From Planomicrobium soli (GTDB taxonomy: Bacteria > Bacillota > Bacilli > Bacillales_A > Planococcaceae): a DNA stretch of 64,000 bases. A model generated the notes under the pieces. That model saw only the letters and a list, made by a program, of their open reading frames with translations, did not search any database and had not been told where the DNA came from. The translations under genes and the position numbers were made by a program. The stretch spans positions 339,496 through 403,495 of the forward strand of contig NZ_PYAT01000002.1 of NCBI RefSeq assembly GCF_003014655.1. Reading direction: 5' to 3'. Below are positions 1 to 8,022 of the stretch, one piece after another; within the stretch, counting starts at the first letter, position 1; every line of letters begins with the position of its first letter.

Positions 1-25
1 TAAGGTTTTTCTCTAAAAACTTCAT
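1..25 (-). CDS. truncated 5' end of a gene downstream of the PTS regulator
   Basis: Only the first codons are inside the window. A minus-strand ATG at 25-23 sits 8 nt after a GGA-containing Shine-Dalgarno (GAAAGGA, 40-34) and reads MKFLEKNL to the edge. An in-frame ATG at 31 and an ATG in another frame at 59 are alternatives. The gene begins about 40 nt after the stop of the regulator, so the two probably share a transcript. From that context a PTS component or sugar-phosphate enzyme is likely, but the residues visible do not identify it. Confidence 0.35.
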
Positions 26-62
26 ATCCATATTCCTTTCTATAGTTCATGTAGTCCATAGC

Positions 63-2171
63 TTAATGAAGATGGGTTTCAAGGAGTTGATAAATAGCTT
101 CACGAGAACTTGCTCTAAGCAACTCGGCTTTAAGCTCTGTGTCATTCAGTATTTTCACCAATTGGCCGAGAGCTTTTAAATGGCTGTCCCCATCTATAGG
201 GGCTAATACAACAATCACACGGACTTGATGCTTTTCCTCATCAGAAAATGGTACTTCTTGTTCGACGCGCAGCAAACTCATTCCGATTTTCTTTACACCG
301 TCTTGGGGACGGGCATGGGGAATGGCCACTTTTGGAGAAATGACGATATAAGGCCCCATAGTGTTTACCGCGTCAATCATCGCCTGGACATATCCCTCTG
401 TGATGAAATCCCCTTCTATCAACGGCAAAGCTGCCTGTCGGATGCTTTCCTTCCAGTCTCCGACCTGTTCCGCCGTTTGGATAAACTCTTTCTTTAATAA
501 GTCTTTCAACTCGGGCTTCATGGCCTCAGCAATACTCTGCGGCTGATAAAAGTATTGCCGCAATTCCCTCTGTAAATTTTGCATATCTTTGATATCTGCA
601 TATTTGCGGACAATATCCAGTACGGCTTCTTCCGAATTGCGCGATTGGGGCGTTGCTTCCATCAAGGCATTCACTTTTTTAAGCAGGTTTTCTTTCTCTG
701 TTTCCGCCAGGATCGGACTCACAACAATAACCGGCCGTTCTTTTTCAGCAATAGGAATGGTGGAAATAATAAAATCAGCGTGGATTTGAGTTTTTTCATA
801 ATCCCTTAACGACACACAGCCGATAATGTCGACTGTTGAAAACAACTCTTCAAGCTGATGCTGAAGCAAACGGGATGTGCCAACTCCAGACGTACAAACA
901 AGAAGCGCCCTTTTTCGGTTAGCGGGTTTAGCGCCAGTTTTCTCCAGCCAACCGCCGAAATGAGCAGCAATCAGTGCAACTTCATTATCGTTGACCGGTT
1001 TTTCCGTCGCCTGCTCCAAGTGAACTGAAACCTTTTTACTGAGCTGAAAAATATCCGGGTATTTTTCCTTGATCGAATTGGTCATATGTTCCTCCGCTTC
1101 AATTCCGTAAAGAATCCGGTAATAAGCGGGTTTTACATGAAGCAGCAAATTAGCTTCAACTTCCTCGCGGTTTTCAAACAAGATGCAGGCGTATTTTTGG
1201 AAATCCGTCACCATATGCGAAACGACACGGGCAAGAATTTGTGAATCATGGCTGCTCCCGTTTTCAAGCCGGGACTCTGAAAACTGCACCCTGGAACTCA
1301 ATAAGTGCTTGGTGATATAGAAAATCTCATCTTCCGGAAATTCCACTTCCAACAACACCGCCAACTTTTCACTCATTCTTTTCGCTGCGGCATATTCTTT
1401 TAAATCGCTCAGCACCTCTTTTTCAATAGCATCCACTTCAACTTTTTTGCCTTGGACAAGCCTTCTGCCGAACAGCAATAGACGGAAAGACAAGCTATGA
1501 AGAAATTCATCCGTAAACTGGACATTCAATTCCTGCTCGCTTTCGGCAACAATGCGCTCTACGGCCAGCATCTTCTCAAACCCCAAAAATTCCAGACTGT
1601 CGTTGTTGGACAAAATAGCAGGAAGCTGCGCCAGCAAGCTTTGCCAACTTTGCTTTGGCAATGCATGCTCCAGATAAAATACGAGCGCTTTCCTTTTGTC
1701 CTCTTCTTTGCCTTTCAACAAATAACCCGATTTCCGGTCGAACTCCAGCTCGAGATCAAATCGTTCCAGCTCTTTTTTCAACGCTTTTATGTCATTGATC
1801 GTAGTGTTCCTGCTGACACGCAGCTTCTCCATCAAATCTTCCAAATACATTGGTGTATTCCTGATCATCAAATAAATAGTCAGCCAGGCCTTCCGTTCTT
1901 TTCCGGAATACTCGTAATGCCAAGTTTTCAATACGCCAAGTTTCTCAGGAATATGAGTTGCCGCTTCTTTTCCCAAGTGAAAACCTGCAGATCTTACATG
2001 TTGCACAGCCGGCAGATTATTTTCTTTTAACCAGTCGTTTATCTTATCAATATCGTAATAAATGGTGCGCCGGGAAATATTAAATTTCTCTATTATCTCT
2101 TCAAGCGGAACATATCCCTGTGTCTGCGTCAGATAAGACAGTAATGCGTGACTCCGCTGATCCAATGCCAT
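63..2171 (-). CDS. PRD-containing BglG/MtlR-type PTS transcriptional regulator
   Basis: This 702-residue regulator has the full multidomain layout of PTS-controlled activators/antiterminators. An N-terminal HTH (about residues 5-60, ISRRTIYYDIDKI) is followed by a second Mga-like HTH (about 90-150, VSRNTTINDIKALKKEL) and two PRD domains (about 190-410; AAHFGGWLE lies in PRD2). Next comes an EIIB-like domain with a phosphorylatable Cys in LLVCTSGVGTSRLL (about 425-440). A C-terminal EIIA domain carries the active-site His in AIPHARPQDG. There is no RNA-binding CAT domain, so it should act on DNA rather than as a LicT-type antiterminator. The HARP motif resembles EIIA domains of the ascorbate/mannitol type. 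The sugar is not determined; the truncated gene just downstream is probably its target. Confidence 0.85.
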   Translation of the reverse strand: MALDQRSHALLSYLTQTQGYVPLEEIIEKFNISRRTIYYDIDKINDWLKENNLPAVQHVRSAGFHLGKEAATHIPEKLGVLKTWHYEYSGKERKAWLTIYLMIRNTPMYLEDLMEKLRVSRNTTINDIKALKKELERFDLELEFDRKSGYLLKGKEEDKRKALVFYLEHALPKQSWQSLLAQLPAILSNNDSLEFLGFEKMLAVERIVAESEQELNVQFTDEFLHSLSFRLLLFGRRLVQGKKVEVDAIEKEVLSDLKEYAAAKRMSEKLAVLLEVEFPEDEIFYITKHLLSSRVQFSESRLENGSSHDSQILARVVSHMVTDFQKYACILFENREEVEANLLLHVKPAYYRILYGIEAEEHMTNSIKEKYPDIFQLSKKVSVHLEQATEKPVNDNEVALIAAHFGGWLEKTGAKPANRKRALLVCTSGVGTSRLLQHQLEELFSTVDIIGCVSLRDYEKTQIHADFIISTIPIAEKERPVIVVSPILAETEKENLLKKVNALMEATPQSRNSEEAVLDIVRKYADIKDMQNLQRELRQYFYQPQSIAEAMKPELKDLLKKEFIQTAEQVGDWKESIRQAALPLIEGDFITEGYVQAMIDAVNTMGPYIVISPKVAIPHARPQDGVKKIGMSLLRVEQEVPFSDEEKHQVRVIVVLAPIDGDSHLKALGQLVKILNDTELKAELLRASSREAIYQLLETHLH

Positions 2172-2384
2172 TTTCTGCTCACCTCTCTTCTATTTGAAAG
2201 TGCAAAGATAGATATCAGATAATTACAAAAGTTTTATTAATTTAAGTATAGCTTGGGTATATCAGAATGTGGAGGCCAAATGTTGTCTGCCTAATTATGC
2301 AAAATTGGACTTCAGCTTTGGATCTTATAATGGGAGATCAAATCCTTCTGGGTATGAGGTTGCAGTGGGTGGAAAAATTTTCTT

Positions 2385-2475
2385 CATGATGTTTCGATGT
2401 TCTTATATGAACTTTTTAGCTTTTAACATGACCTTCTGAAGCCGCTTCATGAACTTTCTCACTCCTTACATGCCA
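2385..2475 (-). repeat. 21-nt periodic CATGAAC array, copy A1
   Basis: Five cores (CATGATG, TATGAAC, CATGACC, CATGAAC, CATGCC on the plus strand) start at 2385, 2406, 2427, 2448 and 2469, exactly 21 nt apart. Read on the minus strand, the phase that is open in the other arrays is interrupted here by a TAA. The array is a diverged direct copy of the one starting 179 nt further on, with the same flanks (ATTTTCTTCAT on one side, CCTTACATGCCAGATCAA on the other). Confidence 0.75.
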
Positions 2476-2563
2476 GATCAACTTTTCTACACAAACCGTC
2501 CTCGTTCCCCAATAAAAAACGCCCACTTCCCATTTCCGGAAAGTAGGCTGCCAATATTTTCTT

Positions 2564-2654
2564 CATAAACTTTTTCTATTCTTACATGAACTTTTAAGCT
2601 TTTAACATGAACTTCTAAAGCCGCTTCATGAACTTCCTCACTCCTTACATGCCA
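2564..2654 (-). repeat. 21-nt periodic CATGAAC array, copy A2
   Basis: Cores at 2564, 2585, 2606, 2627 and 2648 (CATAAAC, CATGAAC, CATGAAC, CATGAAC, CATGCC) keep an exact 21-nt step. The minus-strand phase is open and reads as heptads of the form HVRSEEV / HEAALEV / HVKSLKV / HVRIEKV / YEENIGS. A 62-codon ORF (2675-2487) covers it, but I found no convincing ribosome site, so I annotate the repeat rather than a gene. It lies beyond the ptsH terminator. Confidence 0.8.
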
Positions 2655-2685
2655 GATCAAGCTCACTTCCTGCACCGCTATAAAT

Positions 2686-2725
2686 AAAAAACGCCAACCC
2701 CTATTACCAAGGAGTTGGCGCTTTC
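2686..2725 (-). terminator. terminator after ptsH
   Basis: Minus-strand hairpin GCGCCAACTCC / GGGTTGGCG followed by TTTTTTATTT, 13 nt after the ptsH stop. Nearly the same stem sequence is used by terminators at 53511 and 54692. Confidence 0.8.
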
Positions 2726-2737
2726 ATGAAACCTGTA

Positions 2738-3004
2738 TTATTGAGCGATGTTTTGAGAAACCAAAACTTCGTCTACTTTAGCCATAAGTGCATCTTCGTC
2801 AGAACCATCTGCAACGATTTGGATTTCTCCGCCCATTGCGATTCCAAGTGACATAACACCCATGATTGATTTCATGTTGACTTGCTTTTCTTTATACCCT
2901 AGTTTCACGTCTGCCGCGAATGGAGATACCGCTGCGACTAGTGCAGACGCTGGGCGTGCGTGAAGACCTTCAGGGCTTGTGATTTTGTAGCTTTTTTCTA
3001 CCAT
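2738..3004 (-). CDS. ptsH: phosphocarrier protein HPr
   Basis: This 88-residue protein is full length for HPr. The EI-phosphorylated His15 sits in GLHARPA and the HPrK-phosphorylated Ser46 in MKSIMGVMS. Both sites are present, so this is catalytic HPr rather than Crh (which lacks His15). It passes phosphate from enzyme I to the EIIA domains of the PTS permeases in this window, and as HPr-Ser46-P it is the CcpA corepressor that would act at the cre sites here. Unusually, ptsI does not follow: a terminator lies 13 nt after the stop and the next gene is the PRD regulator. The gene stands alone downstream of the nag operon terminator and must have its own promoter in 3005-3160. Confidence 0.95.
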   Translation of the reverse strand: MVEKSYKITSPEGLHARPASALVAAVSPFAADVKLGYKEKQVNMKSIMGVMSLGIAMGGEIQIVADGSDEDALMAKVDEVLVSQNIAQ

Positions 3005-3161
3005 GTTACATTCTCTCCTTTTGGTGGCTTCTTTCTAGTTAAACAGCCAATGTCTTTAGAATAGCATTGACCGCTTCTAAAAGTCTATTTTACAATCCTG
3101 ATAATATTAAAAATTTGTCTGATGCGTGAACAATCCGAGTGGATTCTTAACCATTAAATCC

Positions 3162-3192
3162 AAAAGAGCTGAAGAAAATCCTTCAGCTCTTT
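3162..3192 (-). terminator. terminator of the nag operon
   Basis: Near-perfect stem AAAGAGCTGAAG / CTTCAGCTCTTT with a T-rich tail on the minus strand, 5 nt after the nagR stop. It separates the nag operon from ptsH. Confidence 0.8.
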
Positions 3193-3196
3193 CCAA

Positions 3197-3931
3197 TCAA
3201 CGCTGGATTTCACTGGTAAATTTATAGCGGTCGGCACGGTATGTGCTCCGTACCACTTCAAAAGGCACTCCGTTGCTTAGTTTACTCACACGCTCGATGA
3301 CCAATACGGCAAACGGCGTTTCCACATGGAGCAATTCGGCATCTTCCCTTTTAGCCAGCGCCGCTTCCATTCGCTGGACGGCGCCGCTGATTTTCAGCTG
3401 CGCTGACCCTTCAACGTATGAATAAAGCGATCCTATCAACACTTCTCTCCCCAGTTCAGGGAAAAGCGTTACCGGCAAATATGTCCGTTCGATCGCCATC
3501 GGGATTTTATCCGCATATCGAATCCGCTCTACGAAGAAAATTTCGTCGCTTTCCTCAAGCTGCAATTCCTCGGCAATCACTTTATCCGGCTTTCTTTTTT
3601 CAAACTTCAACAATTCATTGCTTGGCTCCATGCCCCGCGACAACATGTCTTCTGTAAAACTGGTCATGCCGCTTAGAGGCTGTTCGACTTTCGCCGCAGC
3701 CACAAATGTGCCGCGCCCTTTTTCCCGATACAGCAAGCCTTCGTTCACCAGATTCGTAACTGATTGGCGAACGGTCATCCGGCTGACGCCGAACGTTTCT
3801 GTCAGTTCCCGTTCAGACGGAATAGCTGTACCAGGAAGAAATTCGCCTTCTGAAATCCGGCTTTTCAGCTGTTCTTCAATTTGCGCATAAATTGGAATTG
3901 GCGACTGTTTATCTACCACCTCAATCACCAT
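3197..3931 (-). CDS. nagR: GntR/HutC-family repressor of GlcNAc catabolism (NagR/YvoA-like)
   Basis: A 244-residue HutC-subfamily regulator. An N-terminal winged HTH (about residues 10-75, with SRMTVRQSV and REKGRGTFVA) is followed by a UTRA effector domain (about 90-240), which in B. subtilis NagR binds GlcN-6-P or GlcNAc-6-P. It is the last gene of nagE-nagA-nagB-nagR; its start overlaps the end of nagB by 7 nt, so the two are translationally coupled. The dre-type operator at 7879-7894 in front of nagE is its expected binding site. The assignment rests on family, operon position and that operator. Confidence 0.88.
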   Translation of the reverse strand: MVIEVVDKQSPIPIYAQIEEQLKSRISEGEFLPGTAIPSERELTETFGVSRMTVRQSVTNLVNEGLLYREKGRGTFVAAAKVEQPLSGMTSFTEDMLSRGMEPSNELLKFEKRKPDKVIAEELQLEESDEIFFVERIRYADKIPMAIERTYLPVTLFPELGREVLIGSLYSYVEGSAQLKISGAVQRMEAALAKREDAELLHVETPFAVLVIERVSKLSNGVPFEVVRSTYRADRYKFTSEIQR

Positions 3932-4665
3932 CCTTTTATATCCACTAGTCCGTAAGCTTCCCGGTCCACCATAAGCGTAACGTTGTCATGGTTCCACAAA
4001 AACGAAGCCGGGAATTCTTTTGTCACTTTTTTCTCAAGCAACGTTTTCACCGCTTCCGCTTTGTTTTTGCCGGAAGCCAATAGAAGAATTTCCTTGCTTT
4101 TCAAGATGGAACGAATGCCCATCGTGATGGCATGGGTCGGCACTTCATCAATGGAGCCGAAAAAGCGCGCATTGTCTTCACGGGTAGAATCCGCCAATTG
4201 AACACAATGCGTTTCTTCATCTTCTGCAGTTCCCGGTTCATTAAAACCGATATGGCCGTTTGTGCCAAGCCCAAGTATTTGCAAGTCAATCGGTCCGATT
4301 GAATCAATCAACCGCTCATAACGAAGGCATTCCTCTTCCACCGAACCGGGCTTGCCGTTCGGCAAATGCCGGTTTGCTTCCGGAAGATCGATGTGCTTGA
4401 ATAAATGTTCTTCCATAAATGTATGGTAGCTTCTTGGATGCGCCGGGTCCAGCCCTAAATATTCATCCAAGTTGATCGTTTGAACATACCGGTAAGACAT
4501 GCCGCGTTTTTTGACGCCTTCGCTCATTTTCTGGTAAAGGCCGATTGGCGTCGAACCTGTCGCCAACCCTAAAACCGAAGCTTTTTTTTCTGCCAGCTGC
4601 TCCTCGACCCGCTTTGCTGCTTCTTTGCTCAAGGTGTCAAAGTTTTCATATACGTGGACGTTCAT
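3925..4665 (-). CDS. nagB: glucosamine-6-phosphate deaminase
   Basis: Converts GlcN-6-P to fructose-6-P and ammonia, the last step that feeds amino sugars into glycolysis. The 246 residues match the short bacillary form. Family motifs visible are GLATGSTPIGLYQ near the N-terminus, NLDEYLGL (catalytic Asp region), GLGTNGHIGFNEPG and ITMGIRSIL. The ATG overlaps the nagA stop in an ATGA junction, and nagR overlaps its 3' end, so nagA, nagB and nagR form a tightly coupled unit. Confidence 0.95.
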   Translation of the reverse strand: MNVHVYENFDTLSKEAAKRVEEQLAEKKASVLGLATGSTPIGLYQKMSEGVKKRGMSYRYVQTINLDEYLGLDPAHPRSYHTFMEEHLFKHIDLPEANRHLPNGKPGSVEEECLRYERLIDSIGPIDLQILGLGTNGHIGFNEPGTAEDEETHCVQLADSTREDNARFFGSIDEVPTHAITMGIRSILKSKEILLLASGKNKAEAVKTLLEKKVTKEFPASFLWNHDNVTLMVDREAYGLVDIKGW

Positions 4666-5831
4666 GACAACTCCTCCTTCGAATATGCGATGGTTCCTCT
4701 GCAGATGGTCAGTTGCACATTGAACTGTTCGTCGAGAATGGTGATATCCGCGTCTTTTCCTTTTTCAATGCTGCCTTTTTGCTCGAGCCTAAGTTCTTTC
4801 GCCGCATTAGCCGATGTCATTGCCACAAGTTCCGAAAGCGTGCAGCCGGTAAGTTCAGCCACATTCTTCACCGCTTCGTCCATCGTTAATATGCTGCCAG
4901 CCAGCGTCCCGTCCGAAAGCCGCGCGTCCTTTTCCGTGACCCGGACTTCCTGCCCCCCCAGGTCATACATACCCGGTTCAAGTCCTTTTGCCCGCATGGC
5001 GTCGGTGATAAGCATCATTCGGCCTGCTCCTTTTTGGCGGAAAGCGAGTTCCACTGATTTAGGATGGCTGTGAATGAAATCAGCGATCAGTTCCACTGTC
5101 AGTGCATTTTCCAACAAAGACGCGCCGACCACGCCTGGATTCCGGTGGTGGAGCGGGCTCATCTGGTTGTATAGATGCGTGACATGGCTCGCTCCCTTTT
5201 GCACCGCTTCCTGAACATTTTCAAATGTTGCGTCGGTATGTCCGATTGACGGAACAACTCCGCTTTTGGCTATAGCTTCGATAAAGTCCAGCCCGTTTTC
5301 CACTTCAGGGGCAACCGTCACCAGTTTGATGCGGTCGCCGCTTTTTTTCTGCCAACGGCTAAATTGCTCGATTGACGGCTCCGTTATGTGTTCAAGCGGC
5401 TGAGCGCCTGCCCTTTTTGTTGAGATGAACGGCCCTTCCAAATGAACGCCAAGCATTTCCGCCTGTCCTTCACTTGCTGCGAACCGGCTGGCATTTTGCA
5501 GCGCTTTGCTGATCGCGCTTTCTGACTGCGTCATGGTTGTCGCCAAAAAGCTTGTCGTCCCCTCTTTTGGCAAAGCTGCTGCTATTCCAGCCAGTGCTTC
5601 TTGAGTTGCGTCCATCGCATCAAAACCTGCCGCACCGTGGATATGCACATCAATGAACCCTGGAAGTGCGTTCCAATTTTTATTCGCGGCGTCAATATGA
5701 ATGTCGGCATTTCGGTCAATTCTTGCCGCCACTTCAATAATCTTGCCATTTTCTATAAAAATATCACCAGTGAACGTGCCACTTGCAGCATCAACAATCG
5801 TTATCGCAGAAATTAAAATAGTGTTAGCCAC
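4662..5831 (-). CDS. nagA: N-acetylglucosamine-6-phosphate deacetylase
   Basis: Amidohydrolase that removes acetate from GlcNAc-6-P to give GlcN-6-P for NagB; in bacteria it also recycles murein amino sugars. The 389 residues show the metal ligand pair in FIDVHIHGAAG, then LEGPFIS, IGHTDA, THLYNQMSPLHHR and the catalytic Asp in LITDAMRAKG. The start is GTG at 5831 with AAAGGAGAGG just upstream. It lies 59 nt after nagE, with a small hairpin in between that may tune the ratio of transporter to enzymes. Confidence 0.95.
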   Translation of the reverse strand: MANTILISAITIVDAASGTFTGDIFIENGKIIEVAARIDRNADIHIDAANKNWNALPGFIDVHIHGAAGFDAMDATQEALAGIAAALPKEGTTSFLATTMTQSESAISKALQNASRFAASEGQAEMLGVHLEGPFISTKRAGAQPLEHITEPSIEQFSRWQKKSGDRIKLVTVAPEVENGLDFIEAIAKSGVVPSIGHTDATFENVQEAVQKGASHVTHLYNQMSPLHHRNPGVVGASLLENALTVELIADFIHSHPKSVELAFRQKGAGRMMLITDAMRAKGLEPGMYDLGGQEVRVTEKDARLSDGTLAGSILTMDEAVKNVAELTGCTLSELVAMTSANAAKELRLEQKGSIEKGKDADITILDEQFNVQLTICRGTIAYSKEELS

Positions 5832-5848
5832 GTTAGCCTCTCCTTTGG

Positions 5849-5882
5849 AAAACCAGGAAAATCACAAAGGATCTCCTGGTTT
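5849..5882 (-). other. intercistronic hairpin nagE-nagA
   Basis: AACCAGGA and TCCTGGTT flank a loop of about 15 nt in the 59-nt nagE-nagA gap. It has no strong T-run, so it is more likely an mRNA stability or partial attenuation element than a full terminator. Confidence 0.4.
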
Positions 5883-5890
5883 GTTTGTTG

Positions 5891-7825
5891 TTATTGAACC
5901 TTGATGATAGAGGTTGTGCCTTGGCGTTGATTGCCGGTTTTTAGAACATCAAGTTTTTGATCGGTCAAGTTAGTGAAAACAATCGGCGTTACGGTTGAAG
6001 GCGCATTTGCCCCGACAAAGTCCATATCAACTTTCAACAACGCATCACCACGCTCTACCAGCTGACCGTCTTCAACAAGCAAGTCGAATCCTTGGCCTTT
6101 TAAATTCACCGTATCCAAACCGAAATGGATCAGCACTTCAACGCCCGTATCCGTTACAAGTCCGATAGCATGCTTTGTCGGGAAGATGCTGACGATTTTC
6201 CCGTCAACCGGCGAATGGATCGTATTTCCTGATGGAACAATCGCAAACCCTGGACCCATCATGCCTTGGGCAAACACTTCATCCGGCACTTCAGAAAGCG
6301 GAATGATTTTCCCGTCGACCGGCATCACAAAATCCTCCGGCAAGATTTCTTTTTTCATCGGCAGTTCTTCTTTCGGAGCTGTTGCGTTAGAGTTGAAATC
6401 GATGTTCTGATCTAACGGTGGATTCCCGCTCGCAATTCTATTTTTCATGGCATCTGCCAAAAATTCAACTGCTGTTCCGATAACAACTTGAACATTCGTT
6501 TTGTTTATTTTCATCAAACCGCGAGCACCCGAGCGCTTCAATGCTTTTTCGTCTACCCGGTCCGCATCTTTCACCCTTAAGCGAAGGCGGGTTGTGCAGT
6601 AATCGACCGCTACGATATTATCGGTGCCGCCAAGCGCCGCAATCGTCTGGTAGGCTCTTGCATCTGTTTCATCTGTTCCGCTTGTTCCGTGCTCTGTGCT
6701 GTCTCCTTCTACCATATCTTCGTCTTCATCTTCGCGCCCTGGCGTCTTTAAATCCAGTTTGACGATCAGGAGATAGAAAATGGCAAAGTAGATGGCGCCG
6801 GTAAAGAGGCCCATCACCAGAAGCATCAGCGGATTTTCCGCAAGGCCGAAATTCAGCACATAGTCAATGGCACCGGCTGAGAATCCGAAACCATGGCGGA
6901 TGTCAAAGGCAAACGCCACCATCATGGCAACTCCCGTAAGCAAAGCATGGACTACATATAAAACTGGGGACAAGAACATGAACGAGAATTCGATTGGTTC
7001 AGTGATTCCGGTTAGGAAAGACGTAAAAGCAATACTGACAAGCATTCCGCCGACAGCCGCTTTGCGCTCTTTTTTTGCTGCCATGTACATTGCAAGACAG
7101 GCTGCCGGAAGGCCGAACATCATAATCGGGAAGAAGCCCGAAAGGAATGGCCCCGCTGTCGGATCGCCTTTTAGGAAACGGTTGATTTCTCCGCGCACGA
7201 CTTCGCCGCCCGCATCGGTAAATGTTCCAAAATCAAACCAGACGATGGTGTTGATCACATGGTGCAAGCCCGTCGGCAAAAGCAAACGGTTTAAAAAGCC
7301 ATAAGCACCGACACCAAACATGCCGGCGTTTAAGATCCAGTCACCTGCTGCGTCAATGCCTTGTTGGATGGGCGGCCACGCATACCCCAAAAGGCCGGCT
7401 AAGACGGTCATAGTTGCTGCTGTGATAATGGGGACAAACCGCCTTCCTCCAAAAAACGCCAGCCAGGCGGGAAATTTCACGTTATAGAATTTGTTGTAAA
7501 GCAATCCGCCGACAATCCCCGAAAGAATTCCGGCAAATACCCCCATATTGATCGATTCGTTGATCGTCGCGATGGCCGCAGTCAAAACTAGATAAGCGAT
7601 CGCGCCAGCAAGCGCTGCTCCACCGTTGCTGTCATGGGCAAGGCCGAATGCGATGCCGATGGCAAAAATGATTGCGAGGTTGTCGATGATTCCAGCTCCG
7701 GCTGCAGATAAAAACGGGATACCAAGCAAATCATCCTGGCCAAACCGTAAAAGCAAGGCCGCCGCAGGAAGAGTAGCAATCGGAAACATCAATGATTTTC
7801 CTATTCGTTGCAAAAAGTTGAACAA
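5891..7825 (-). CDS. nagE: GlcNAc-specific PTS permease EIICBA
   Basis: Membrane transporter that imports and phosphorylates N-acetylglucosamine. An EIIC domain (about residues 1-350, hydrophobic, with GLHHVINTIVWF and GITEPIEFSF) is followed by EIIB (about 385-470, phospho-Cys in DYCTTRLRLRV) and a C-terminal EIIA (about 495-644, active His in VLIHFGLDTVNLKG). Having its own EIIA makes it NagE-like rather than B. subtilis NagP (EIICB). I take the start as TTG at 7825 (MFNFLQRIGKSL, the usual family N-terminus) because AAAAGGAGTGG lies just upstream. The ATG at 7846 would place that Shine-Dalgarno inside the gene and has none of its own. Confidence 0.92.
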   Translation of the reverse strand: MFNFLQRIGKSLMFPIATLPAAALLLRFGQDDLLGIPFLSAAGAGIIDNLAIIFAIGIAFGLAHDSNGGAALAGAIAYLVLTAAIATINESINMGVFAGILSGIVGGLLYNKFYNVKFPAWLAFFGGRRFVPIITAATMTVLAGLLGYAWPPIQQGIDAAGDWILNAGMFGVGAYGFLNRLLLPTGLHHVINTIVWFDFGTFTDAGGEVVRGEINRFLKGDPTAGPFLSGFFPIMMFGLPAACLAMYMAAKKERKAAVGGMLVSIAFTSFLTGITEPIEFSFMFLSPVLYVVHALLTGVAMMVAFAFDIRHGFGFSAGAIDYVLNFGLAENPLMLLVMGLFTGAIYFAIFYLLIVKLDLKTPGREDEDEDMVEGDSTEHGTSGTDETDARAYQTIAALGGTDNIVAVDYCTTRLRLRVKDADRVDEKALKRSGARGLMKINKTNVQVVIGTAVEFLADAMKNRIASGNPPLDQNIDFNSNATAPKEELPMKKEILPEDFVMPVDGKIIPLSEVPDEVFAQGMMGPGFAIVPSGNTIHSPVDGKIVSIFPTKHAIGLVTDTGVEVLIHFGLDTVNLKGQGFDLLVEDGQLVERGDALLKVDMDFVGANAPSTVTPIVFTNLTDQKLDVLKTGNQRQGTTSIIKVQ

Positions 7826-7858
7826 AGGACTTCCACTCCTTTTCATATATTTAAGTTC

Positions 7859-7887
7859 ACTATAACTAAGACCTGTATAGTTGTCTA
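7859..7887 (-). promoter_or_regulatory. probable nagE promoter
   Basis: Minus-strand TAGACA (7887-7882), a 17-bp spacer and TATAGT (7864-7859). The -35 lies inside the dre operator, as expected for a repressed promoter. Confidence 0.5.
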
Positions 7888-7894
7888 TACCAAT
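7879..7894 (-). promoter_or_regulatory. dre operator for NagR
   Basis: Minus strand ATTGGTATAGACAACT, matching the dre-type site known for NagR/YvoA and DasR (ATTGGTATAGACAACT-like). It sits in front of nagE, the first gene of the operon that ends with nagR. Confidence 0.85.
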
Positions 7895-7956
7895 TTAACG
7901 TTTTTTTGAAAACCCTTACACTTGTTATCAAAAGTCTTTCCTATGTCCTTCTTAAA

Positions 7957-7991
7957 TAAAAAAAGCTGAACAGCAAAGTTCAGCTTTTCTC
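7957..7991 (-). terminator. terminator after nagZ
   Basis: Minus-strand AAAAGCTGAAC / GTTCAGCTTTTTTT hairpin, about 30 nt past the nagZ stop. Confidence 0.75.
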
Positions 7992-8022
7992 CATACCAAA
8001 CTATTCTTTTAACAACTCTTTT

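Noticed and set aside
2385..2654. CRISPR array
   Set aside because: Units are 21 nt with only a short variable core and no unique spacers of 30 nt or so; no cas genes are present.
2487..2675. 62-codon minus-strand ORF as a protein gene
   Set aside because: It consists of the 21-nt repeats, lacks a clear ribosome site, and its sister copy A1 is interrupted by a stop; kept as repeat, with coding discussed as a hypothesis.
7826..7846. ATG start for NagE
   Set aside because: No Shine-Dalgarno upstream, and the codons after the ATG are themselves the Shine-Dalgarno for TTG 7825, which gives the usual N-terminus.
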